From NCBI RefSeq assembly GCF_021789175.1, contig NZ_CP084560.1:2976001-3040000 (forward strand): 64,000 nucleotides of DNA, given 5' to 3'. This document shows, piece after piece, positions 24,426 through 32,182 of the stretch. The position numbers and the translations under genes were made by a program. The notes under the pieces were generated by a model, which did no database searches, was not told where the DNA came from, and saw nothing but the letters and a program-made list of their open reading frames with translations. Source of the stretch: Arthrobacter sp. FW306-2-2C-D06B. Lineage in GTDB: Bacteria > Actinomycetota > Actinomycetes > Actinomycetales > Micrococcaceae. Positions within the stretch are counted from its first letter, which is position 1. Each line of letters opens with the position of its first letter.

Positions 24426-26204
24426 CTACTTCCGTCCGATGAACCAATCCTGGAGCTTGCGCAGCCGTGACTGCAACTGCTCCTCGTTCGCCTGGGCGAC
24501 TGCCGGACCGCCGCACACCTCGCGCAACTTGTTGTGGACGACGCCGTGCGGGGTACCTGTGCGGGCCGACCAGGCCGCGACGTTCTTTGCGAGCTCATTG
24601 CGCAGGTCCATCAGCATGCGGTGGTCCGGAACCGCGGGTGACGCGGCGGCAGCCAACGGAGATTGGCGCTTCTTCCTCGACTGCTGATCGTGCTGCCGCT
24701 GCCGGAGCAACGTTCCTACTTGTTCGGCGTCGAGCAACCCGGGGATCCCGAGGAAATCAAGTTCGTCCTCGGATCCGATATCGGCTCCCGTGCCGAATTC
24801 GCCGCCGTCGAACAGCACCCTGTCAAAGGATGCCTGCGAATCGAGGGCCTCGAATTTGCCCTTCTCCAAGGAGTCCGAGGCCTTCTCTTCGCGGTTGGCC
24901 TCGGCCATCAGGTTCTCTTCGGGGTTGAAGAGGCCGTCCGGGTCTTCCTTCTCGGGCCGGTCCAAGGCGTGGTCCCGCTCGGCTTCCATGGAGTTGGCCA
25001 AGGCCATGAGGGGCGGAACCGACGGTAGGAAGACCGACGCCGTTTCCCCGCGTTTGCGGGCACGGACGAAGCGGCCCACGGCCTGGGCGAAGAACAGGGG
25101 CGTGGAGGTGGACGTCGCGTAGACGCCCACCGAAAGCCGAGGGACGTCAACGCCTTCGGACACCATGCGGACGGCCACCATCCAGCGCTTGTCGCTGGCG
25201 GTGAACTCCTCGATCTTGTGCGAAGCCTTGGAATCATCGGACAGGATCACTGTGGGCGACTGACCTGTGATCTTCTTGAGCTGGCCTGCATAGGCGCGGG
25301 CGTCGTCGTGATCGGTGGCAATGACGAGGCCGCCGGCGTCGGGCACTGTACGGCGCACCTCGCCGAGGCGCTTGTCGGCGGCAGCAAGAACTGCGGGGAT
25401 CCATTCGCCGCCGGGGTTCAGCGCGGTCCGCCATGCCTGGGACGTGATGTCCTTCGTAACGGCGGCCTCGCCGAGCGATGCCGCCATTTCGTCTCCCGCG
25501 CTGGTACGCCAACGCATCTGGCCCGAATACGCCATGAACAGCACGGGACGGACAACGTGGTCCCTCAAGGCGCTGCCGTAACCATAGGTGTAGTCCGCCT
25601 TCGAGCGGCGGATGCCGTCGCGGTCTTCGGCGTATTCCACGAAAGGGATGGGTGAGGTATCGGAACGGAAAGGCGTACCTGTGAGCGCCAAGCGTCGCGC
25701 GGCAGGATCGAAGGCCTCGCGCAATCCGTCGCCCCAGGACAACGCTTCGCCACCGTGGTGGATTTCATCGAGGATGACCAGCGTGCGGGCGGCCTCGGTC
25801 TTGGCCCGGTGGAGCATGGGCTTGCTCGCCACCTGCGCATAGGTGACCGCGACGCCGACGAAGCCCCTGCCGTGCTGGCCGTCGGAATTCTTGAAGTTCG
25901 GATCGATGGCAATGCCCACCCTGGCCGCGGCGTCCGCCCACTGCCGTTTCAGGTGGTCAGTGGGAGCGACGATCGTCACACGGTTCACGGTTCCACTGTC
26001 GAGGAGTATTGAGGCAATCCGCAGGGCGAACGTGGTCTTACCTGCTCCCGGCGTTGCCACGGCGAGAAAATCGCGGGGACTCGCGTTGAGGTACAAGTCC
26101 AGCGCTTCCTGCTGCCAGGCGCGCAGCTTCGGGGCGGTTCCCCAGGCTGCGCGTTCCGGATATGCCGGAGGCAGCGCGGGGCCGCCGAAGAGTGTTTCAG
26201 TCAC
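24426..26204 (-). CDS. DEAD/DEAH-box helicase (superfamily 2)
   Basis: About 592 residues from a GTG (26204) with GGGGGGAAT upstream. Walker A TPGAGKTTF near 51, DEIHHGGEA (motif II, DEIH), LTGTPFRSD (III), and QAVGRFVRARKR (VI) define an SF2 helicase of the UvrB/RapA-like or restriction-type branch. C-terminal ~170 residues are acidic and Lys/Arg-rich with no recognised fold. M. tuberculosis has a helicase (dinG, Rv1329c) in the matching position, but this protein is not DinG-like. DNA repair role is inference. Confidence 0.88.
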   Translation of the reverse strand: MTETLFGGPALPPAYPERAAWGTAPKLRAWQQEALDLYLNASPRDFLAVATPGAGKTTFALRIASILLDSGTVNRVTIVAPTDHLKRQWADAAARVGIAIDPNFKNSDGQHGRGFVGVAVTYAQVASKPMLHRAKTEAARTLVILDEIHHGGEALSWGDGLREAFDPAARRLALTGTPFRSDTSPIPFVEYAEDRDGIRRSKADYTYGYGSALRDHVVRPVLFMAYSGQMRWRTSAGDEMAASLGEAAVTKDITSQAWRTALNPGGEWIPAVLAAADKRLGEVRRTVPDAGGLVIATDHDDARAYAGQLKKITGQSPTVILSDDSKASHKIEEFTASDKRWMVAVRMVSEGVDVPRLSVGVYATSTSTPLFFAQAVGRFVRARKRGETASVFLPSVPPLMALANSMEAERDHALDRPEKEDPDGLFNPEENLMAEANREEKASDSLEKGKFEALDSQASFDRVLFDGGEFGTGADIGSEDELDFLGIPGLLDAEQVGTLLRQRQHDQQSRKKRQSPLAAAASPAVPDHRMLMDLRNELAKNVAAWSARTGTPHGVVHNKLREVCGGPAVAQANEEQLQSRLRKLQDWFIGRK

Positions 26205-26384
26205 GCGGATTCCCCCCGACCAGCAACGATTCCAAGCAAGGCCGCTGCGGCCAGCGAAACCCAAATAACCACAAAAAACACCAATCTGTTCCGGACGCGC
26301 CGAATCACGCAGGGCAGCAAACAGGCAGGGGAAAGCACTCCCCCGCCTACTACCAGGAAATACCCGACTACTTGGGCTTACTCG

Positions 26385-26714
26385 CTACTTGGAGCCGCCC
26401 GGTCCGCCTTTGTCTCCGCCGTCGTTACCGGGGCGAAGTCCTTCATAGATTTCCTTGCACTCGGGGCAGACCGGAAACTTCTGCGGATCCCGGCCAGGGG
26501 TCCACACTTTGCCGCACAGGGCAATCACGGGTTCGCCTGTCAGGGCGGACTCCATGATCTTTTCCTTGCGGACATAGTGCGAGAAACGCTCCCGGTCACC
26601 GGGCTCCACTTCCTGGCGCACTTCTTCGCGCTCAATGGTTGCAGTGGAAGTTCCGGCTCCGGAAAGCTCGCGCATGGGATCGTTTTCGAATGGGTCCGGA
26701 GGCAGCGTCGTCAT
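26385..26714 (-). CDS. DUF3039 protein, zinc-ribbon-like
   Basis: 109 residues from the ATG at 26714 (MTTLPPDPFENDPMREL); another ATG three codons earlier (26723) is in frame. GEPVIALCGKVWTPGRDPQKFPVCPECKEIYEGL carries the conserved cysteines, LCGKxW and CPxC, of a single zinc ribbon. This family is limited to actinobacteria and its function is unknown. A hairpin-like AGGCAGGGG...CCCCCGCCT at about 26324-26348 lies between it and the helicase. Confidence 0.88.
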   Translation of the reverse strand: MTTLPPDPFENDPMRELSGAGTSTATIEREEVRQEVEPGDRERFSHYVRKEKIMESALTGEPVIALCGKVWTPGRDPQKFPVCPECKEIYEGLRPGNDGGDKGGPGGSK

Positions 26715-26759
26715 GCCATCCATCTTAGCCGCTGATGCTTCGCGATCAGATGCACCGCG

Positions 26760-27542
26760 TCAGATGCTCTGCCATTTCGGCTTGTTGTCGTAGGTGTGGC
26801 GATAGTAGTCGGCAAGCTTGAGCGAGGACGCCGCAGCCTCATCGATCAGGATGGTGGCGTGCTGGTGCATCTGCAGCACCGATGCCGCGCATATGGCCGC
26901 AACGGGCCCCTCGACAAAGTCCCTGACGGTCTGGGCCTTCTGCGCCCCCGTGGCAATCAGGACAACGTGCCGGGCGTCCATGATGGTTCCCAAACCCTGC
27001 GTGACCACGTGGTGGGGAACGTCGTCGATACTCTTGAAGAACCGCGCGTTGTCCTTGCGGGTCTGCTCGATCAGCGTCTTGATCCGGGTCCGCGAAGCGA
27101 GCGAGGAACCGGGTTCATTGAATCCAATATGGCCGTCCGTGCCCACGCCAAGGATCTGCAGGTCAACGCCGCCGAGTGCCCGCATGGAGTCCTCGTACGC
27201 CTCGCAGGCTGCGGGAAGGTCGGCCGCGGTACCGTCCGGGCTGTGGACGTTGGCGGGGTCGATATTGACCCGGTCCGTGAATTCCCGGCGGATGACTTCA
27301 CGGTAGGACTCCGGATGCCCCGGCTCGAGACCGACGTATTCATCCAAGGCGAAGGCGTGTGCCTGGCTGAAGTCGAGGCCTCTTTCCTGGTGGCGGCGCG
27401 CCAGTTCGTCATAGACAGGGAGCGGCGAGGACCCCGTGGCCAGGCCCAGGACGGCGTTCGGCTTTCGGAGGAGCAGTGCCTCGATGGCATCCGCGGCAAG
27501 CGCCCCGATCTGCTTGCTTCCCGGAAGGATGACAACTTCCAT
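26760..27542 (-). CDS. nagB: Glucosamine-6-phosphate deaminase
   Basis: 260 residues starting MEVVILPGSKQIGALAADAIEALL. ALDEYVGLEPGHPESYREV and ILGVGTDGHIGFNEPGSS carry the catalytic Asp and the His-containing active-site loop; LGLATGSSPLPVYDEL is the phosphate-binding segment. Converts GlcN-6-P to fructose-6-P and ammonia, the step after NagA. nagA is present at 37884 but not adjacent. The ATG at 27542 follows AGAAAGG. A palindrome (27598-27636) in the upstream region could bind a GntR/NagR-type repressor. Confidence 0.95.
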   Translation of the reverse strand: MEVVILPGSKQIGALAADAIEALLLRKPNAVLGLATGSSPLPVYDELARRHQERGLDFSQAHAFALDEYVGLEPGHPESYREVIRREFTDRVNIDPANVHSPDGTAADLPAACEAYEDSMRALGGVDLQILGVGTDGHIGFNEPGSSLASRTRIKTLIEQTRKDNARFFKSIDDVPHHVVTQGLGTIMDARHVVLIATGAQKAQTVRDFVEGPVAAICAASVLQMHQHATILIDEAAASSLKLADYYRHTYDNKPKWQSI

Positions 27543-27597
27543 CGTCCACGACCTTTCTAGCTGTGTTTCCCGGATCGACTGGTTCAAACTCGAGGTT

Positions 27598-27636
27598 ATC
27601 CCATGTCCCATAACTTATCATTGTTGGTCATGGGAT
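27598..27636. promoter_or_regulatory. Palindrome in the nagB upstream region
   Basis: ATCCCATG (27598-27605) pairs with CATGGGAT (27629-27636) across 23 bp; the far arm touches the stop of the upstream ABC permease gene. It could be a regulator site for nagB or the end of the ABC transcript. Confidence 0.45.
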
Positions 27637-29207
27637 CAACGGTTGACGCTCAATTGTGCGAAGAGCTCGGGCCCGCGCCGGTCAAGCCAGCGTCCGCCGA
27701 TCCGGACTCCCGACACGAACAATGCCACCCCAAGAACCGTACCAAGTGCCAGATTGATCCATCCCCACAGTGGATCGCCCGTGACCGACTGGACAATCAC
27801 GAGGACAAGCTCCGGAAGGACCAGGAGGAACAGCACCGCCATTCCCCCGAACTGGACCGCCAGTGTCTGGGCAACGTTTCCCGGCGGCTTCTTGAACGGA
27901 CTGTCCCCGGGCAACGGCACCGTGGACGTGTACCGCGCCGACACGATGGAGGCCAAGCCCAGGCCCGTGAACAGCACGCCCAGGGAAAGCCCCAGGACAC
28001 CGGGCAACCAGTCCCATTCGCCGGTCAGGAAAAAGGGCCCGACGGCGAAGATCAACACCACCGGGAGGGCGAAGGCCAGGCAGGCCAAGGCCCGGCCGAG
28101 CCGGTCATGAATGCCGCGGACGCCGGTGGCCAGATGCAAGGCAAATGCGGTGCTGTCGTAGGAAACATCCGCGGCAATGGACCATGCGAGGACAAAGGCA
28201 GACATGGGGCCCAGAATCACCAGCAGGGAGTAGCTTCCGGACTGCCCGGATTGGAACAGGAAAATCACGGGCAGCAACGGGACCACCATCAGCGAGGCTG
28301 CGTAGCGCGGATCGCGGATCCAGTAGCTGAGCGAGCGTGAGGCAATGGCACCGGTGGGAGTTGCCGGCAACAGTCCGAACAAGCCGAGTTTCCCGCCGCG
28401 TTTCCTTGATCCACCGGAATATGGCGGAGTGACCAGCGCCCGCTTGAGCAAGGCATTCCAGGAGGCAAACAACACAAGGAGGGTGGCGAGGGCGATCAAT
28501 GCCTTCAGCCCGGCGGCGGCAACATCTCCGGACGCCAGATCCCCGCCAAGCGACCAGGAAGCTCCGAGTGGAGTCCACGAGACCGTCCGGGCAAGTTCCG
28601 GGAGGTAGCCCGTGGAACCGGACACTCCCCTGAAGACGCCGGCCACGATCGGTCCCATCAGCACGAGTGGCACAAAGACCACAATGCTGCTCACATCTTT
28701 GAAACGGCGGGAGGCCGCGAGGCTGGCAGTCGCCGTCGTGATGACCTTCGACAAGACCACGCAGCTCAGCACGCCCAGCACGGCACCGAGCAGGGCGCCG
28801 AGCACCGCCGGCACGCCACGCCACCATGTAGCCACGGTGAATAGCGCCACAATCGTCGTGGACAAGCCCGGCAATCCGATGAATCCGGCGAGGGCAAGCC
28901 CGGTCAGCAGCTGGCGCATCGGGATCGCCGACGTCGTGAAGCGGGAAGGGTCAAGCGTCATGTCAGCGGCCGAGGCCATCAGGGGAACGATTGCCCAGGC
29001 CAGGATCGCGGCGGCGCCACCGAGGACGACGGCGGTGTGGGCCGTCTCGGCGTCGGCCCACCGCAGGGCGACGAGCGTCACCACGAGGGTCGCGACGACT
29101 CCCAGCGCATAGAGCCCGCCGATCGCGATACCCACAAGCTGGCCCGGGCTGCGCCGGAAGCCGTTCCGCAGGAGCCGCCACTTCAGGCTCAGGAGGTGCG
29201 CAACCAT
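27636..29207 (-). CDS. ABC transporter permease, exporter type
   Basis: 523 residues with about 12 hydrophobic segments; no soluble domain. It follows and overlaps the ATPase gene by 19 bases, so the two make one ABC exporter. I see no motif that fixes a substrate. Similar ABC-2-like large permeases next to a single ATPase are widespread in actinobacteria and annotated only as transporters. A GTG-like start cannot be excluded, but the N-terminal MVAHLLSLKWRLLRNGFRRS is a plausible cytoplasmic lead-in. Confidence 0.85.
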   Translation of the reverse strand: MVAHLLSLKWRLLRNGFRRSPGQLVGIAIGGLYALGVVATLVVTLVALRWADAETAHTAVVLGGAAAILAWAIVPLMASAADMTLDPSRFTTSAIPMRQLLTGLALAGFIGLPGLSTTIVALFTVATWWRGVPAVLGALLGAVLGVLSCVVLSKVITTATASLAASRRFKDVSSIVVFVPLVLMGPIVAGVFRGVSGSTGYLPELARTVSWTPLGASWSLGGDLASGDVAAAGLKALIALATLLVLFASWNALLKRALVTPPYSGGSRKRGGKLGLFGLLPATPTGAIASRSLSYWIRDPRYAASLMVVPLLPVIFLFQSGQSGSYSLLVILGPMSAFVLAWSIAADVSYDSTAFALHLATGVRGIHDRLGRALACLAFALPVVLIFAVGPFFLTGEWDWLPGVLGLSLGVLFTGLGLASIVSARYTSTVPLPGDSPFKKPPGNVAQTLAVQFGGMAVLFLLVLPELVLVIVQSVTGDPLWGWINLALGTVLGVALFVSGVRIGGRWLDRRGPELFAQLSVNR

Positions 29208-29980
29208 TCCAGGCCCCCTGTCTGGTTTCCGCCGCCCACGAGCTGCACAAACCGGTCCTCGAGCGTGGCACCGTCACGGACCTCGTCGACGGTTCCGGCG
29301 GCGAGGACCCTGCCGGCAGCCACGACGGCTACGTGGTCGCACATGCGCTGCACAAGGTCCATGACGTGGCTCGAGACGATGACCGTCCCTCCCGAGGCCA
29401 CATAGTTGTCAAGAATTCCCCGGATGTTGGCTGCCGAGACGGGATCCACGGACTCAAAGGGCTCGTCCAGCACCAGCAGCCTGGGCGCATGGATGAGCGC
29501 CGACGCGAGGGCAATCTTCTTTGTCATGCCGGCGGAGTAGTCAACTACGAGGGTGCCGGCGTCGCCGCTGAGATCCAGCGCGGCCATCAGCTCCCCCACT
29601 CTTTGGGCAACGACGTCCCTGTCCATGCCACGGAGCAAGCCGGCGTAGGTGACCAGCTGTTCACCCGTCAAGCGGTCGAAGAGACGGACGCCGTCGGGCA
29701 GTATCCCCATCAGTTTCTTGGCTTCGAGCGGCTTCGTCCACACATCCACGCCGTGGATGTAGGCCGTCCCGAAATCCGGCCGCAGGAGTCCGGTGGCCAT
29801 GGACAACGTGGTGGTCTTGCCCGCCCCGTTGGGACCAACGACGCCGTAGAAGGAGCCGGCGGGGACATCCAGGCTGATGCCGTCGACGGCGATTTTGCCG
29901 CCGAAGCGTTTTGCCAGGCCGCGCAGGGCCAAGGCAGGCACCGGGGAGGTGGGAGGGGAACCGGGAAGCTGGACAGTCAT
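29189..29980 (-). CDS. ABC transporter ATP-binding protein
   Basis: 263 residues. Walker A GPNGAGKTTTLSM, Q-loop and signature VDYSAGMTKKIALASAL (SGG-like SAGMTKK), Walker B LLVLDEPFESVDPVSA, and His switch VSSHVMD. It is an ABC-2-type exporter ATPase, energising the adjacent 523-residue permease. The SAGM signature (instead of LSGGQ) is usual for this subclass. Upstream 97 bp contain inverted GGGACG...CGTCCC near 29998-30023 that may terminate the OYE operon. Confidence 0.93.
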   Translation of the reverse strand: MTVQLPGSPPTSPVPALALRGLAKRFGGKIAVDGISLDVPAGSFYGVVGPNGAGKTTTLSMATGLLRPDFGTAYIHGVDVWTKPLEAKKLMGILPDGVRLFDRLTGEQLVTYAGLLRGMDRDVVAQRVGELMAALDLSGDAGTLVVDYSAGMTKKIALASALIHAPRLLVLDEPFESVDPVSAANIRGILDNYVASGGTVIVSSHVMDLVQRMCDHVAVVAAGRVLAAGTVDEVRDGATLEDRFVQLVGGGNQTGGLEWLRTS

Positions 29981-30077
29981 GCAGCCAGCCTAGCCCCGGG
30001 GACGGTTCCAGGAGTCGTCCCGGAGGGGGAACTACCGGCCCCTTTTCCGGAGCAGCCTCATCCCAAAGGACGAGCTC

Positions 30078-31181
30078 CTAGAAGCTGTGCCGTGGAACCG
30101 CGCGCTGGTACTGCGGCGCCCAAGCCAAGGGGAAGCCGAGTTCAAAAGCCGCGCGAAGCCACCAGTGCGGATCGCGGAGGGCTGCCCGTGCCATGAATAC
30201 GCCATCGGCTTGGCCGGTGGCCACCGTGTGTTCGGCCTGTCCCGAGGATGTCAGGAAGCCGACTGCGCCGGTGGGCACCCCCGCTTCGCGGCGGATCTGT
30301 TCCGAGAATCCCGCCTGGTATCCAGGACCCGCCTTGATCCGCTGGTGGGCCACCGCGCCGCCGCTGGAGACGTCCACCAAGTCCACGCCGTGCTCGGCCG
30401 CCGCCCGCGCAAGGCGCACGGAGGCGTCAATGTCTACGCCACCCTCGGCCCAATCACTGGCGGATATCCGCAGCAGCAACGGCATCGAATCGGGGATGAC
30501 CGCACGGACGGCGTCGACGACCGCAAGCATCAAGCGGTTTCGTGCCGCCTCGCTGCCTCCCCAGGAATCGTCGCGCTTGTTGATCAAGGGGCTTTGGAAT
30601 TGGTGCAGGAGGTAGCCATGCGCGCCGTGGATCTCCACCGTGTCGAACCCGGCGTGCACCGCCCGTGAGGCTGCCGCCGCGAAATCCGAAATCACGGCGT
30701 GGATGTCCCCATCGCTCATCGCAAGCGGAGTTGCAAGGCCGGCAAACGCCTCGTTACCCGGACCCCGCGCCACCCACCCGCCGTCGGACTCCGCGACGGA
30801 TCCGCTCTCTTCGGCGAACGGCCAGTAGGTGGATGCCTTGCGGCCGGCGTGCGCCAACTGGACGCCGATCTTGCCGCCCACGGCACTGTTGCGATGGACG
30901 AAGTCCACGATCCGTTCCCAAGCGGCTGCCTGCTCGTCCGTGTACAGTCCGGCGTCCCGCGGGCTGATCCGCCCCTCGGGGTTGACGGCCGAGGCCTCGG
31001 TGAGGATGAGGGCCGCGCCGCCCGTGGCAAACGCTCCAAGATGCACCAGGTGCCAATCGTTGGGTACGCCGCCCCCGCCGTCGGGCGAGCAGCTGTACTG
31101 GCACATCGGGGAAACCCAGCCACGATGCGGCAAGGTCAAGGAGCGCAACTGAAGCGGGCTGAACAACGCCGGTTGCGTCAT
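30078..31181 (-). CDS. NADH:flavin oxidoreductase, old yellow enzyme (YqjM-like)
   Basis: 367 residues, FMN-binding TIM barrel. SPMCQYSCSPDGG places Cys27 and Tyr29 like YqjM; TVEIHGAHGYLLHQFQSPLINKRDDSWGGS is the substrate-site loop with the two histidines; VGFLTSSGQAE supplies the phosphate-binding end. Reduces activated C=C bonds with NAD(P)H. Its ATG overlaps the stop of the CnoX-like gene by one base, so the two are cotranscribed; the pairing is not one I recognise. Confidence 0.92.
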   Translation of the reverse strand: MTQPALFSPLQLRSLTLPHRGWVSPMCQYSCSPDGGGGVPNDWHLVHLGAFATGGAALILTEASAVNPEGRISPRDAGLYTDEQAAAWERIVDFVHRNSAVGGKIGVQLAHAGRKASTYWPFAEESGSVAESDGGWVARGPGNEAFAGLATPLAMSDGDIHAVISDFAAAASRAVHAGFDTVEIHGAHGYLLHQFQSPLINKRDDSWGGSEAARNRLMLAVVDAVRAVIPDSMPLLLRISASDWAEGGVDIDASVRLARAAAEHGVDLVDVSSGGAVAHQRIKAGPGYQAGFSEQIRREAGVPTGAVGFLTSSGQAEHTVATGQADGVFMARAALRDPHWWLRAAFELGFPLAWAPQYQRAVPRHSF

Positions 31182-32146
31182 TAGAAGAGGACCCGCGCCA
31201 GACCTTGCCGGGCCTTGGCCACACGTTGGTCCGAAATGCCGACGACGTCGAACAGTTCCAGCAAGCGGACACGCGCCGCCTCACGCTCGGGACCGAAGTT
31301 GCGGCCGATGAACGCGATGATGCGGTTGAACGCGTCTTCGATGTGCCCACCCGAGATGTCTAGGTCGGCCACCGTGAGCTGTACTTCGATGTTGTCCGGC
31401 TCCTCCGCCGCCCGCTGACGCATGGCTTCGGCTTCCGTTGCCGTCAGGAGCTCGAGCCTGCCCATCAGTTCCACCTGGGCGAGCCCGGCCTTCGCCTCGG
31501 CATCAGCCGGTTTCTCAGCGAGCGCCTGGCGGTAGGCCGTGGCCGCGGCGGCGTAATCTCCGGCTTCAATGGCATCGAAGGCTGCCTGGTGCAGCGGAGG
31601 CAAAGGACGGGCCTCCGCAGCATCGGCGCCCGCGCCGATGCTGCCTGTCACTCCGTTGGCTTCGGCCACCTTGAGGAGTTCGTCGATGAGGGCACGGATT
31701 TCCTGGTCCGATGCGGGCCCCTCGAAGAGCGGCACGGGCTGGCCCTTCAAGACCGCGACGGCGGTGGGGATGGCCTGGACCTGGAATGCCTGCGCAAGCT
31801 GGGGGAACGCGTCAACATCCGCCGCAGCGAGCACGACTTTGCCGGCGTAGCCTTCGACGACGGCTTCGAGGCTGCGGAGGAGGGTCGAAGCCTCCAGGGA
31901 GCGGTTGGACCACAACAGGAACAGGACGGGAATCTGCGCGGACAGCTGGACGAGATCCTGGAAATTGGCCTCGGTGGCATCTACGCGAAGGGGCTGGCTG
32001 CCTCCGGGGCTTCCGCCGGACGCAGCCGGGGCACCATTCGGTGCCGCCGGCGCAGGGCGCCGCAATGCAGAGAGGTCGACGGCGCCGCGCAGGTTGAGCT
32101 GGCTGGCAGCGGCTGGAGAGACGGGACGGGATCCTGGCGAACTCAT
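31181..32146 (-). CDS. Thioredoxin-like co-chaperone, CnoX/YbbN type
   Basis: About 321 residues from ATG 32146 (an in-frame GTG lies at 32155). Residues ~50-160 are a thioredoxin fold (VPVLFLLWSNRSLEASTLLRSLE...VVLAAADVDAFPQLAQAFQVQAIPTAVAVLKG) but the CxxC active site is replaced by SNRS, so no disulfide exchange is expected. The C-terminal half has TPR-like helices (ALAEKPADAEAKAGLAQVELM). It matches the actinobacterial counterpart of Rv1324. Such proteins hold unfolded clients for chaperones. Alanine/proline-rich N-terminus of ~45 residues is low complexity. Confidence 0.88.
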   Translation of the reverse strand: MSSPGSRPVSPAAASQLNLRGAVDLSALRRPAPAAPNGAPAASGGSPGGSQPLRVDATEANFQDLVQLSAQIPVLFLLWSNRSLEASTLLRSLEAVVEGYAGKVVLAAADVDAFPQLAQAFQVQAIPTAVAVLKGQPVPLFEGPASDQEIRALIDELLKVAEANGVTGSIGAGADAAEARPLPPLHQAAFDAIEAGDYAAAATAYRQALAEKPADAEAKAGLAQVELMGRLELLTATEAEAMRQRAAEEPDNIEVQLTVADLDISGGHIEDAFNRIIAFIGRNFGPEREAARVRLLELFDVVGISDQRVAKARQGLARVLF

Positions 32147-32182
32147 ACCGTCCACTCTAGCCGCTGCGCCAACAGCATTTGC

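Noticed and set aside
27575-27600. GGTTCAAACTCGAGG resembling a tRNA T-loop
   Set aside because: No acceptor stem, D-loop or anticodon arm can be drawn around it; it lies in the nagB upstream region.
29998-30023. GGGACG...CGTCCC hairpin as a strong terminator
   Set aside because: The stem is imperfect and short; too weak to list as its own feature, only noted with the ABC ATPase.
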